Positions 1 through 8,990 of a stretch of 64,000 nt of DNA are shown here, one piece after another. A program made the translations under genes and the position numbers. The notes below the pieces were generated by a model. It was not told where the DNA came from and searched no databases. It was given only the letters and a program-made list of their open reading frames with translations. The DNA comes from Nitrospiraceae bacterium (lineage in GTDB: Bacteria; Nitrospirota; Nitrospiria; Nitrospirales; Nitrospiraceae), in contig JAHBWI010000001.1 of assembly GCA_019637075.1 (NCBI GenBank), forward strand, positions 62,001 through 126,000. Direction: 5' to 3'. Every line of letters begins with the position of its first letter. Position 1 is the first letter of the stretch.

Positions 1-2
1 AG

Positions 3-884
3 CCCGACTTCTTTCAGCTCCCTTCCACCGAGCGGACCTACGTCACCAGGATTGCCGACGGAGGGAAGGTCACCGTTCAATTCGGCGACGGAAGAACAGG
101 GGCCCGAGTGCCGACCGGGACCGAGAATGTTTCGGCGAGGTATCGCGTCGGCATCGGCATGAGTGGGATGCTTGCCGCCGATCAGATCAATCAATTGATG
201 AGTCGCCCGCTCGGCTTAAGGTCGGTTACTAATCCGCGCGCTCCTACCGGTGCCGAAGACCCCGAGCAACCGGACCAGGCGCGCCAGAACGCCCCGCTTA
301 CTGTCGTAACGTTGGACAGGATCGTGTCGCTTCAGGACTTCGAAGACTTTGCGCGGGCATTTGCAGGAATCGGCAAGGCACAAGCCACGTGGCTGTGGGA
401 CGGTGAAAAGCGCCTCGTGCATGTGACGATCGCCGGCGTCGAAGGAGGCGACGTCCCGCGAACATCTGACCCCTTTAACAATCTCTCATCTGCCATCGAC
501 AACTCACGACACGCCGATCAGCGAGTGAGAATCGATCCCTACACGCCGCTGTTATTTGACGTCGAGGCGAAGCTGCTGATAGCCCCCGACTACCTCTTTG
601 CCGACGTCAAGGGCGCGGTCGAAAAGGCGCTAGTCGAAGCGTTTTCTTTTGACCACCGTTCGTTTGGCCAGGCCATCACCGCCAGCGAGGTCATTGGTGT
701 AGCGCAAGGAGTCGACGGGGTCGTCGCAATCGATCTCGATAGGCTGTACTTCGACGGCAGCAGCGCGACTTCGAACCAGCGGCTTCCTGCGAACATCGCG
801 CACTGGGAAGCGAATCAGCTGAAGCCGGCTGAGCTGCTCACGATCAACGCGAGCGGAATCAAGCTCATGGAGATGACAGAATGA
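3..884 (+). CDS. Putative baseplate assembly protein (C-terminal part, cut by window edge)
   Basis: This is the C-terminal part of a baseplate J-like wedge protein of the kind found in contractile phage tails and extracellular contractile injection systems. The reading frame is open from the first complete codon at position 3, so the gene begins upstream of the window. The stretch FGDGRTGARVPTG followed by ENVSARYRVGIG near the left edge matches the conserved block seen in proteins annotated as putative baseplate assembly protein. The GTG at 108 lies inside this block and is therefore not the true start. The stop overlaps the next start as ATGA, which indicates translational coupling in a tail operon. 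Family placement is recognised by motif only. Confidence 0.8.
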   Translation, partial: PDFFQLPSTERTYVTRIADGGKVTVQFGDGRTGARVPTGTENVSARYRVGIGMSGMLAADQINQLMSRPLGLRSVTNPRAPTGAEDPEQPDQARQNAPLTVVTLDRIVSLQDFEDFARAFAGIGKAQATWLWDGEKRLVHVTIAGVEGGDVPRTSDPFNNLSSAIDNSRHADQRVRIDPYTPLLFDVEAKLLIAPDYLFADVKGAVEKALVEAFSFDHRSFGQAITASEVIGVAQGVDGVVAIDLDRLYFDGSSATSNQRLPANIAHWEANQLKPAELLTINASGIKLMEMTE

Positions 885-3115
885 GCCTCACCGCCGAACA
901 ACTATACGAGCTCTTGCCGGCCATTTACCGGATTCGCGATCTTGAGGAGGGCGAGCCGCTAAAGGCTCTGGTCGCCGTCATCGCCGGTCAGGCGGCGGTG
1001 ATGGAAGCGGACATCGCCCGCCTCTACGAAAACTGGTTTATAGAGACATGCGATGAATGGGTGGTTCCTTACATTGGGGATCTGCTGGAGGTGCGCGGCC
1101 TGCACCCGCTGGGGCCGGATGCCCCGTTCAGCCAGCGGGCGATGGTTGCGAACACCCTCCGATACCGCCGGCGCAAAGGGACGGCGACGGTGCTCGAGCA
1201 GCTTGCGCACGACACCACCGGTTGGAAGGCCCGCGCGGTCGAGTTCTTTGAACTGCTCGAGACGACTCAGCACGACAACCACGTCAGGCTCGACAACGTT
1301 CGAACGCCGGACTTGCGGCTGACGAACCAGCTTGAATTGATCGACACGCCGTTTAACGTTGCGGCGCACACCGCGGATGTGCGTAGCATCAAGCCCGGAC
1401 GCGGCCGATACAACATACCAAACATCGGCCTGTTCATCTGGCGCTTGCAAAGTTATTTCGTGTCGCGATCGTCGCCGCGCGCGGAAGCGTCGCCAGCCGA
1501 CGGCCGTTATACCTTCAGCCCGCTCAGACAGGATCAGCCTTTGTTCAACCGGCCGCAGACGGAAACGGAGATTACTCACCTCGCCGAAGAAATACATGTG
1601 CCCGGGTTACTGAGGCGTCGCCCGCTTTATGATGAGCTCGAAACGCGCCGCCAGGCGCTTGTCGATGGAGTCGCCCCCGTTGCGGGGTACTTCGGTTCAC
1701 AGCCTGTCTTGCAAGTGTTCGTGCGAGACAATGTCGGCGACCCGGTGGTCGAGATAGCGCCGGAAGCAATATTGATCTGCAATTTGAGCGACCCGCCGGT
1801 TCCTGTGCCAGACGTCTGGCTGCGGCCCCCGGCAAGCAAGTTGTATCAACCCTCGGCCGGCGGACCAAAGCAGTCACGCACAATCAAAGTAGCCGCTGAT
1901 CCGGTGCTGGGACGCCTCGCGTTTCCGAAAGGCGTAACACCCGCAGAAGTGCGAGTGAGCTACGCATATGGATTCAGCGGCGACCTGGGCGGGGGCCCTT
2001 ACAACCGACGGCAGTCGGTGACTGAGATTCTGACCCGTAAGGTGACCTGGCAGGTGGGAGTCAGCAAAGAAGTCACGCCGGCTCCCGGAGAAATCTTCGA
2101 CAAAGTCGCCGACGCAGTCGCCGAGTGGAACCTTCAGCCGGCGGGTACGGTCGGCGTGATTGCGATCATGGATAGCGCCACCTATGAAGAGAATCTGACC
2201 GGCGCAAATCGGATCAAGATCCCCGAAGGCAGTCAGTTGTTGATCGTCGCCGCCGGCTGGCCCGAAGTTCCGGTTCCCGGAGGACTGCCGGGACAGAAGG
2301 AGCGAATCCCCGGCCAACTCGAGCCGGATGAACGGCGGCCGCACATTCTCGGCAACGTCGCCGCGAGCGGAACCGCGGCCGCAACAAGTCAGACTCCCGG
2401 CACGCTGGGATTGAACGGTCTGCTGATCGAAGGCATGCTCACAATCGAAGGCGCGCTCAACGGCAATCTCGGATCACTCAACGTGACTCACTGCACGCTT
2501 GTGCCGGACAAGGGAGGGGTGTCGGTCGAGTCCAAGAATAATCAATTGAAGCTCACCGTCACGCGCAGCATCTGCGGACCGATCGTACTCTCCAAGTCGG
2601 TGCCTTTTCTCCGCGTCGAGGACAGCATCGTCGACGGAGCAGGGGCGGAGGCGATTTCGGCGAGCAGTACGCCGGTTGAAATCGAAAAGGTGACCGCCTT
2701 CGGACCGACACACGCGTTAAAGGTCGAAGCCGGCAATTCCATTTTTACCGGTAATCTGACTGTCGTCAGGCGCCAAACAGGCTGCGTTCGTTTTTCATAC
2801 CTACCCGATGGATCAAAGACGCCGCGGCGCTTTCGATGCCAGCCCGACCTTGCACTCGAAGATGCCAAGCCCGCCGACAAGAGCACGATCAAAGCTCGAC
2901 TGGTCCCGTCATTCACTTCGGAACTATATGGCAACTACGTCTACGCCCAACTCAGTCGAACGTGCGCCGTCGAGATAACTGCCGGCGCAGACGACGGATC
3001 GGAAATGGGCGCCTTCAGTTTTCTCAGGCAGCCGCAGCGCGTCAGCAATCTTGAAACGAGTCTGAATGAGTATCTGAGGTTCGGGCTCGAAGCCGGAATC
3101 ATTGTTGTGACATGA
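881..3115 (+). CDS. Phage tail-like protein of a contractile injection system
   Basis: A 744-residue protein whose N-terminus (YELLPAIYRIRD, then an EADIARLYENWFIE-type helix and WVVPYIGDLLEV) is typical of the tail proteins that follow the baseplate J-like gene in phage-tail-like and eCIS clusters. The first 130 or so residues resemble tail protein I. The C-terminal half (about residues 490-640) carries repeated hydrophobic beta-strand segments, which suggests a beta-helix or fibre-like region. It overlaps the upstream baseplate gene by 4 nt, and the DUF6519 gene follows after 39 nt, so all three are probably co-transcribed. Role inferred: baseplate periphery or fibre attachment. Confidence 0.7.
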   Translation: MSLTAEQLYELLPAIYRIRDLEEGEPLKALVAVIAGQAAVMEADIARLYENWFIETCDEWVVPYIGDLLEVRGLHPLGPDAPFSQRAMVANTLRYRRRKGTATVLEQLAHDTTGWKARAVEFFELLETTQHDNHVRLDNVRTPDLRLTNQLELIDTPFNVAAHTADVRSIKPGRGRYNIPNIGLFIWRLQSYFVSRSSPRAEASPADGRYTFSPLRQDQPLFNRPQTETEITHLAEEIHVPGLLRRRPLYDELETRRQALVDGVAPVAGYFGSQPVLQVFVRDNVGDPVVEIAPEAILICNLSDPPVPVPDVWLRPPASKLYQPSAGGPKQSRTIKVAADPVLGRLAFPKGVTPAEVRVSYAYGFSGDLGGGPYNRRQSVTEILTRKVTWQVGVSKEVTPAPGEIFDKVADAVAEWNLQPAGTVGVIAIMDSATYEENLTGANRIKIPEGSQLLIVAAGWPEVPVPGGLPGQKERIPGQLEPDERRPHILGNVAASGTAAATSQTPGTLGLNGLLIEGMLTIEGALNGNLGSLNVTHCTLVPDKGGVSVESKNNQLKLTVTRSICGPIVLSKSVPFLRVEDSIVDGAGAEAISASSTPVEIEKVTAFGPTHALKVEAGNSIFTGNLTVVRRQTGCVRFSYLPDGSKTPRRFRCQPDLALEDAKPADKSTIKARLVPSFTSELYGNYVYAQLSRTCAVEITAGADDGSEMGAFSFLRQPQRVSNLETSLNEYLRFGLEAGIIVVT

Positions 3116-3154
3116 ACCCCGCGCGCGGCAATCGTCCTAACTAGAGGAACTATC

Positions 3155-6100
3155 ATGAAAGCCGACACTACAAGATCAACTTTCAACAAGACCAAACACT
3201 ACAACGGCGTATTGATGCAGCAGGGGCGAGTGCAGCTCGACGCCGATTGGAACGAGCAACTCGACATCACCGGACATCGAATCGAGACCGGGACGATCGA
3301 CGTCATCGGACACTGCGGTGCGCCGGTGCATGATGCCGGCTTTCACATCGTCGCCAGTGCCAACGATCTGACCGCCGGAGAGAAGACGCTGCCTGAGAAT
3401 GAAAACCCCCCAGCGGTGGCGTCCGGCGACCTTTTGATTTCGGGCGGGCGCTATTACGTCGACGGCATTCTTTGCGAGAACGAGCAAATAGTCGCGTACA
3501 CTAAACAACCTGACTTGCCGGATGTGCAGGCTGTCGCCTCCGCGGGCACGTATTTGGCGTATATCGACGTCTGGTCGCGGCACATCACCGCGCTTGAGGA
3601 CGCGTCTATTCGTGAAGTCGCGCTCGGAGGGCCTGACACCGCGACCAGGGCGAAGACCGTCTGGCAAGTGAAACTGTTCCAGGTCGGCGCGCTCGGTCTC
3701 GCCGCGAATTGCTCGACGGCATTCGCGTCGTGGGACGAGGAAATCGCGGCGGGCACCGGCAAGGTGGCGGCCCGCGCGGCGGTAAGTACACCATCCAACG
3801 ACCCATGCATCGTCGCGCCGGGCGCGGGTTACCGCAGGCTGGAGAACCAGCATTATCGTGTCGAAGTCCACGAGAAAGGGAATCTAGGCGCTGCCACCTT
3901 CAAGTGGTCGCGCGACAACGGTTCCGTCGTGACCAAATGGGAATCGCAAAACGTCAATGACCTGACAGTCAGCAGCATCGGGCGCGACAACGTGCTGAGT
4001 TTCGGCAGCGGCCAGTGGGTCGAATTGATCGACGATACGATCGAGCTGTCGGGCAAGCCTGGCACCCTTGTTCAACTAGTCAAGGCCCAGGGAAATGTCC
4101 TTACAATTGACCCAGCTACGGCTACCGGCCCGACGGCTATCGCCGGCTTCCCGCGCAATCCGCGCATTCGGCGTTGGGACATGGCTGCACTGTTGAAACC
4201 CAACAATCAGAATTGGATCGATTTGGAATATGGCGTTCGGGTTCGGTTCACGACCGGAAGTTACCACACAGGCGGCTACTGGTTGATTCCCGCGCGAACC
4301 GCGACGGCCGATGTGGAATGGCCCGTTGATTCGGCAACAAATGAGCCGGCCACTCAATTACCGTTTGGAATCCAGCATCACTATTGCCGACTTGCGGTGG
4401 CCACGTTTGACGGGACGAATTGGACCACCATCAGCGATTGCCGTGACGTGTTTCCACCGCTGACCGAATTGAAGCCGGGCTGTTGCACGGTCGTGGTGCG
4501 ACCGGGCGAGGACATTCAAGCCGCCCTCGATTCCTTACCGGAATCCGGCGGCTGCGTCTGCCTGAAAGTGGGCGATCACCCGATCACTGCGCCGATTCGA
4601 ATCGAACGCTCCAACGTCTCCCTGCATGGTGAATCGCTGGGCGCCAGAGTCGTCCGGGCCGACGCGGCCGACGTTCTGCAGGTTCGGCACCCCAATGGCC
4701 TCGTGCTGGAACAGGTCGCCGTCAGCGGCATCACCTTTAGGGTAGCCACCAGAAAAATCGAGGACGCCGTCCTGCGTCCGATGGTGTGGGTGGACCACTG
4801 CCGCCGAGTGAAGGTCGACGGCTGCGTGCTCCATCCTGAAGCGCAAAGCCGCATCGTCGGATTGCTGGTCTCCGGCAGCGCGGACGTCCGGATCACCTCT
4901 TGCTCGATCGACCACGTCTGGTACGGCCTGTGGGCCATCGAACACACGATGGGGCTCGAGGTGACCGGCAACACCTTCGACGCCCTGAGCGGCAGGACAT
5001 CGGACGCGGGGTTCATCGGCATCTTCTTGCAAGATGTGTCGCTGCCTTCGCGCATCGAACAGAACCGCGTGTTGGGCTTCATGTTCGGCATCGCCGTCAA
5101 CGACGGGTTACTGAGCGGGCTGCCGTTCTCGCTCGCCGCCGGTTCAAGCATCTGCGGCAATTACATCGTCCGGCTTGGTGCTGAGTTGGAGAGCGGCACG
5201 GTGAAGGCGTTCGGGATCGACGTGGCAGCGGATGACTGCATCGTGCGCGACAACATCCTCCTGTATGACTCTTCGGAATACGGCGGCATCTGCATCTCCG
5301 GGGACAACAGCCTCGTGGAGCGCAACCATCTACGGTCGCAGGTGAAGGAAGCGGGCTCGGTGCACCCGTTGGCGATTCTGGTCGCCAACCTCGGCGCCAA
5401 GACCGGGTTGGGATCATCCGGCGGACAGATCTCCGGCAATCATCTGATCGGCGTGCAGGACGGAATCCTGCTCTATGCCAACGATGGCGCTCAAGTCACG
5501 GAGAATCGGATCGAGAGCCAGGCACAGGCAGTTCGGTTCGGCATTCTGACCGTGAACTGCATCCAGACCACCGTGCGCGGCAACCAGGTGACCAACACGG
5601 AATGGCCGATCGCCGCCAGCAACGGCACGAACCAGACCTTCGCGGAGAACCGGCTCCTGCACGGGAGCAGTGGCATCACCTGCTTCGTCCATACGTCGCT
5701 GACCTGTATCGGGAATCGGATCGAAGACATGAGCCAGTGGGGCGTAATCAGCCTCGTCGGCTTCGGTCGCTACGCGTTTGCGCACAACCGCATCCTGTCC
5801 TGCGGCTACCAGGCTACCCCGGCCATCGGTTTCGGCGCATCGCAGCTGATCGGGGAACTGGCGGTGGAATCCTGCGAGATCATGAACACCGGGGTGTCGC
5901 CGGATGACCAGACGGTCAGTACGCTCTGCTTGGGGCTCGTGGCGGACCTGGTGCTGGAAGCGCGGGTGCAGAGCAACCTCATTTCCTATGCCAATGTCGC
6001 CCTGCTCAAGGTGGACAATGAGCATCGAGCCGCTTGGCTGCGCGGATGGCTGGAGCAGGTGATTAATCTGGACGGCGGACAACTGGTGCTCGGCTTCAGC

Positions 6101-6442
6101 GCCCAAGTCCTCGACAACAAGTTCATCGGCCCAGGCCGATCGGCGCTCGTCGAGATCCAACAATTGCCGGTCAGCAATACGATACGCCGCCGCTTCGAGC
6201 GAGTGTTCTTCAACGATAATTTTTGCTGGCATAGGAGCGTCCCGGCGGACGACAAGGCCACGGTCTCGCTCTTCTGCCGTAGCGCCGTCGTGATGGGCAA
6301 TCACATCAAGATGGTCGGGGCGATTCCCTCCGTGGATTTCCACGGCTTGAAGGATGCCGTGTATATGGGCAACATGGCGCAAAGCCGACCGATTAACTTC
6401 GGCGGCATCCCGACCCCGATTTCCGGATTCAACAAACCATAA
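3155..6442 (+). CDS. DUF6519 domain protein with right-handed parallel beta-helix
   Basis: A 1095-residue protein starting MKADTTRSTFNKTKHYNGV and continuing into a QQGRVQLDADWNEQ block, the signature of DUF6519 proteins encoded with phage-tail-like clusters. Residues from about 450 to 1000 are a run of imperfect repeats of the type N-x-I/V...G-I-x-V/L, typical of a right-handed parallel beta-helix as in tail spikes and pectate-lyase-like folds. ATG 3155 has a GAGGAA ribosome binding site just upstream (around 3143-3148). It is probably a spike or fibre component that contacts the target surface or anchors the particle. No catalytic residues were identified, so enzymatic activity is not claimed. 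Confidence 0.75.
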   Translation: MKADTTRSTFNKTKHYNGVLMQQGRVQLDADWNEQLDITGHRIETGTIDVIGHCGAPVHDAGFHIVASANDLTAGEKTLPENENPPAVASGDLLISGGRYYVDGILCENEQIVAYTKQPDLPDVQAVASAGTYLAYIDVWSRHITALEDASIREVALGGPDTATRAKTVWQVKLFQVGALGLAANCSTAFASWDEEIAAGTGKVAARAAVSTPSNDPCIVAPGAGYRRLENQHYRVEVHEKGNLGAATFKWSRDNGSVVTKWESQNVNDLTVSSIGRDNVLSFGSGQWVELIDDTIELSGKPGTLVQLVKAQGNVLTIDPATATGPTAIAGFPRNPRIRRWDMAALLKPNNQNWIDLEYGVRVRFTTGSYHTGGYWLIPARTATADVEWPVDSATNEPATQLPFGIQHHYCRLAVATFDGTNWTTISDCRDVFPPLTELKPGCCTVVVRPGEDIQAALDSLPESGGCVCLKVGDHPITAPIRIERSNVSLHGESLGARVVRADAADVLQVRHPNGLVLEQVAVSGITFRVATRKIEDAVLRPMVWVDHCRRVKVDGCVLHPEAQSRIVGLLVSGSADVRITSCSIDHVWYGLWAIEHTMGLEVTGNTFDALSGRTSDAGFIGIFLQDVSLPSRIEQNRVLGFMFGIAVNDGLLSGLPFSLAAGSSICGNYIVRLGAELESGTVKAFGIDVAADDCIVRDNILLYDSSEYGGICISGDNSLVERNHLRSQVKEAGSVHPLAILVANLGAKTGLGSSGGQISGNHLIGVQDGILLYANDGAQVTENRIESQAQAVRFGILTVNCIQTTVRGNQVTNTEWPIAASNGTNQTFAENRLLHGSSGITCFVHTSLTCIGNRIEDMSQWGVISLVGFGRYAFAHNRILSCGYQATPAIGFGASQLIGELAVESCEIMNTGVSPDDQTVSTLCLGLVADLVLEARVQSNLISYANVALLKVDNEHRAAWLRGWLEQVINLDGGQLVLGFSAQVLDNKFIGPGRSALVEIQQLPVSNTIRRRFERVFFNDNFCWHRSVPADDKATVSLFCRSAVVMGNHIKMVGAIPSVDFHGLKDAVYMGNMAQSRPINFGGIPTPISGFNKP

Positions 6443-6467
6443 ACACGAATGTCGAAGGAGCAGGACC

Positions 6468-6788
6468 ATGCCGACTCTGAATCAGCTGGTGGCGGAACAG
6501 GTAAAGATCATCAGCGGCGCAAAGGCCGCGCTCGAGGCGGCACAGAAGCAGCCGCCGACCACGGCGGCCACCATTGCCACGCGGGAATCGACCATTGTCG
6601 ACCTCAAGACGCGCATGGCCGATCTGGCTGAGGCGAAGGCAACGATCGCGGCAAGACTCGACCGGCAAATCGCGGGATACCAAGCCCAAGTCGCAACCTT
6701 GGAGAAACAAATCGAAGAGGATAAAAAGCGGGCCGGCGAACAACCGACGGCACCTCGCACCGTGAAGCGGAAAGGGAAAGAGAAGTAG
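6468..6788 (+). CDS. Small coiled-coil protein downstream of tail cluster
   Basis: A 106-residue hydrophilic protein, almost entirely helical in appearance: alternating Ala, Glu, Lys and Gln with heptad-like spacing over residues 5-95 and a basic tail ending KRKGKEK. ATG 6468 is chosen because GGAG at 6457-6460 is well placed; an in-frame upstream start at 6354 would overlap the beta-helix gene and lack that site. It follows the beta-helix gene by 25 nt, so it probably belongs to the same operon, perhaps as a chaperone or assembly factor. No family is recognised. Confidence 0.65.
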   Translation: MPTLNQLVAEQVKIISGAKAALEAAQKQPPTTAATIATRESTIVDLKTRMADLAEAKATIAARLDRQIAGYQAQVATLEKQIEEDKKRAGEQPTAPRTVKRKGKEK

Positions 6789-6790
6789 CC

Positions 6791-6946
6791 GATCATGGGT
6801 CGCGATCGCGAACGGCCGACATCATCGAGGGGTTCGGACCACACTCCGGCGCTGAACAGACCGGTCGCTGCACGGGAGGGGGAGAAACGTTCCAGGTGAT
6901 TGCTGCCACGAACGTGGACATCCTCTGGGGAACCGAGGGGAAGTAG
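6791..6946 (+). pseudogene. Possible remnant of a sigma-54 type AAA+ gene
   Basis: The 167 bp between the coiled-coil gene and the minus-strand YciH gene hold a 51-codon open frame without a start that ends FQVIAATNVDI and then a stop at 6944-6946. VIAATN followed by an acidic residue is a hallmark of sigma-54 interaction (AAA+) domains, and GFGPHSGAEQTGR upstream loosely recalls the GHEKGAFTGA loop. The rest of the domain is missing. This could be a gene fragment or a chance resemblance. Confidence 0.2.
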
Positions 6947-6955
6947 CGAGGCGGC

Positions 6956-7351
6956 CTAGCCCCCGGTGAACACCGGCCGGAAGCCCGCCTTCGTGAGGAG
7001 CCGCGCCACCGTCTCACGTTGATCTCCTTGAATTTCGATCCGGCCCTCCTTGACCGTCCCGCCGGCTCCGCAGGCCTTCTGCATCTCCTTCGCCAACCGT
7101 TCCTTTTCATCCTGCCCGATGCCGACGAATCCGCTCACGACCGTGACCGTCTTGCCGCCGCGATGGGCGGTTTGGCGCTGGATCTCGACACGGCCGCGAC
7201 TTTTCGTCCCGCGTTCCTCGGATGAAGGAGGGGAGACCGATTGTGAGGATCCAGGCGCAGGGTCAGCAACGACCACATCTTTCAGCACCGCAAAGGGACT
7301 CTTCCACGGCACGGCCGCTCCGTCCGTCGGGATGCGCTTCTTCTCTTTCAC
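6956..7351 (-). CDS. yciH: SUI1/YciH-family translation initiation factor-like protein
   Basis: A 131-residue protein with an eIF1/SUI1 domain in the C-terminal 80 residues: basic R-x-x-A-H-R-G-G-K-T-V-T-V-V-S-G-F, then KACGAGGTVKEGRIEIQGDQ and the terminal KAGFRPVFTGG. These match bacterial YciH, a homologue of eukaryotic eIF1 that affects start-codon fidelity on the 30S subunit. The N-terminal 50 residues (K/P/S-rich) are a low-complexity extension commonly seen in this family. It is the last gene of a minus-strand run after yaeQ (36 nt gap). Confidence 0.88.
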   Translation of the reverse strand: MKEKKRIPTDGAAVPWKSPFAVLKDVVVADPAPGSSQSVSPPSSEERGTKSRGRVEIQRQTAHRGGKTVTVVSGFVGIGQDEKERLAKEMQKACGAGGTVKEGRIEIQGDQRETVARLLTKAGFRPVFTGG

Positions 7352-7387
7352 ATTGGCTCCTGCATACCGCCGCGCCTTGTGCTCACA

Positions 7388-7948
7388 TCAGCCACGAGTC
7401 ACACCATCCGCTGGTTTGAGAACGGTCATTTCTAGCTGTACGTTGTTCGAACCGTTCGCCAACCAGACCTGTCCTTCCTGCACCGTACATTGCAGCGTTA
7501 TGTTGGGGCTCGCCAACGTCGCCAACGCCCGCGTGCCTTCCCACGGCAGGTTCATCACCGTGAGGTTGGTGAGACGGGACAGCGCAGTCTGGTGTTTGTC
7601 CCACCATTGCGCGGCGCTCCGTCCGCCATAGGCATAGACCAAGACATGGTCCGCCCGCCCGCAGGCCTGTCGTAAAATTTTCTCGTCGGGCAAACCGACC
7701 TCGGTCCACTGCTCGATGCGGCCGGTCAGGTCCTTCTTCCACAGCGCAGGCTCGTCCTCCGCGCCGATGCCACGGCCGAAAGCCAATCCATCATCCGCGT
7801 GGAGCGCGTAGGCGAGAAGACGCACCATGACCCGCTCGTCGGTTTCGGTCGGATGACGCGCGATGGTCACCGCATGGTCCCGGTAATAGGACCGATCCAT
7901 GTCGGCAATCTGAAGTGTTGCTTTATATATGGTGGCAGTCAGGGCCAT
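7388..7948 (-). CDS. yaeQ: YaeQ family protein
   Basis: A 186-residue protein starting MALTATIYKATLQIADMDR and containing HPTETDERVMVRLLAYAL, then W-x-E-V-G-L-P-D-E and the VLVYAYG...WW segment, all characteristic of YaeQ. Members have a PD-(D/E)XK-nuclease-like fold, but cellular function is poorly defined; the E. coli protein was linked to suppression of an rfaH defect. ATG 7948 is preferred over an upstream in-frame start at 7996 because family members begin MALxATIYK and the extension would run into the next gene upstream. Confidence 0.9.
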   Translation of the reverse strand: MALTATIYKATLQIADMDRSYYRDHAVTIARHPTETDERVMVRLLAYALHADDGLAFGRGIGAEDEPALWKKDLTGRIEQWTEVGLPDEKILRQACGRADHVLVYAYGGRSAAQWWDKHQTALSRLTNLTVMNLPWEGTRALATLASPNITLQCTVQEGQVWLANGSNNVQLEMTVLKPADGVTRG

Positions 7949-7958
7949 TGACGGGAGG

Positions 7959-8144
7959 TTACCCCATGGCCGCCCAGATCTTCTGGGCGTTCTCACCGGT
8001 GAAGGTCATGTCGTCTTGCGAGGAGGAGCTCCGTTCGAAGTAGAGATGAAGCAACCCGCCGCCGTAATGGGCCTCCCGCACGAGATCGAGATTGATCGCC
8101 ACTTCACCGGGCCTTTCCTCATCCTTTACTTTCACAAATTTCAT
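7959..8144 (-). CDS. Small conserved hypothetical protein, 61 aa
   Basis: A 61-residue acidic protein beginning MKFVKVKDEERPGEVAINLD, with a beta-strand-rich pattern and the segment LLHLYFERSSSS. ATG 8144 has a strong GGAGGAG ribosome binding site immediately upstream on the minus strand; longer in-frame starts lack one. It lies 10 nt upstream of yaeQ, so the two are probably co-translated. The layout (short antiparallel strands ending in IWAAMG) recalls small single-domain proteins annotated only as hypothetical. No function is assigned. Confidence 0.7.
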   Translation of the reverse strand: MKFVKVKDEERPGEVAINLDLVREAHYGGGLLHLYFERSSSSQDDMTFTGENAQKIWAAMG

Positions 8145-8219
8145 CCTCAGCTCCTCCATTATATATATAGGGACACAGCCGCCGTGACGCCGGCGGCCTT
8201 TGGCCACGCGCGGCCTACC

Positions 8220-8957
8220 CTATGCGGAGGAGGGGGACGAGTCAAGCCCGGGCGTGGACGGTGAAGAAAGAGATGATCCCATGCCCCTCCGGATGCGGAG
8301 CATTTGATTGCCGCCACGCTGCAGTTCATAGCCGGTAGTTACAATTTCGGCTGCGTGGCCGCGGCGGGTCAGGTCACGAACGAGGTCGTCCAGATAGGGC
8401 GACCGCTTGAGGGCCAAAGTGACCAATGGAAAGATCCGCACCTCCGGCGCCAGCCGGAGCAACTCATCGACGGACGCACGATGGAATTCATACGAGAAAT
8501 GATCCGAATACAGAAAAAGAAAGTGGGAACAGAGCGCCAAATCGAATTGATCTCCGTCACCGGCAAGATCCGGCAACTCGCCGATCCGATAACGGCCGGC
8601 TTGACGGCCTTCTTCATAGTCGGAGAGGAACCTGTGCAGCGTGCGAATGCGATGGTCCCGCAGATGTTCGGGCGACCGATGATAGCTCCATACCCAATCC
8701 TCCGGGCTCGCTCTCACCTGGTCGATGATTCCATCGACGACCGCATAAAACCGCTGCTCGATCTCCTCCGCATCGAAACGATAGAGCGGATCGATCGACT
8801 GCACCAGACCGCCGCGGCCCTGCATCTCCGCATTGAAGCTCGCCGGCCCGTCAGCCACCGCCACAATCCGCCGACGTAAGTCGGCCTCGCTCAGCGAGAA
8901 TATATGTCGATACTCGTCCAACGAGCGTCCGAAGGGTACGACCTGGTCAAGCTGCAT
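8220..8957 (-). CDS. Putative class I SAM-dependent methyltransferase-like protein
   Basis: A 245-residue protein. Residues 25-60 read R-I-V-A-V-A-D-G-P-A-S-F-N-A-E-M, resembling the glycine-rich first strand/loop of class I methyltransferases. DLALCSHFLFLYSDHF in the middle resembles the post-motif II region, followed by E-L-L-R-L-A-P-E-V-R-I-F-P-L. This arrangement is typical of proteins annotated as SAM-dependent methyltransferase whose substrate is unknown. It lies 33 nt downstream of the AraC-type regulator on the same strand. The Ser/Pro-rich tail of about 20 residues is probably disordered. Confidence 0.65.
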   Translation of the reverse strand: MQLDQVVPFGRSLDEYRHIFSLSEADLRRRIVAVADGPASFNAEMQGRGGLVQSIDPLYRFDAEEIEQRFYAVVDGIIDQVRASPEDWVWSYHRSPEHLRDHRIRTLHRFLSDYEEGRQAGRYRIGELPDLAGDGDQFDLALCSHFLFLYSDHFSYEFHRASVDELLRLAPEVRIFPLVTLALKRSPYLDDLVRDLTRRGHAAEIVTTGYELQRGGNQMLRIRRGMGSSLSSPSTPGLDSSPSSA

Positions 8958-8990
8958 CGTCGTCTCAATCGATGGGGTAGGTGTGGTTCG

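Noticed and set aside
8158-8163. Perfect TATAAT (minus strand) upstream of the 61-aa gene
   Set aside because: It lies only 13 nt before the ATG, so a transcript starting from it would lack the GGAGGAG ribosome binding site, and no -35 box is found at 17-18 bp.
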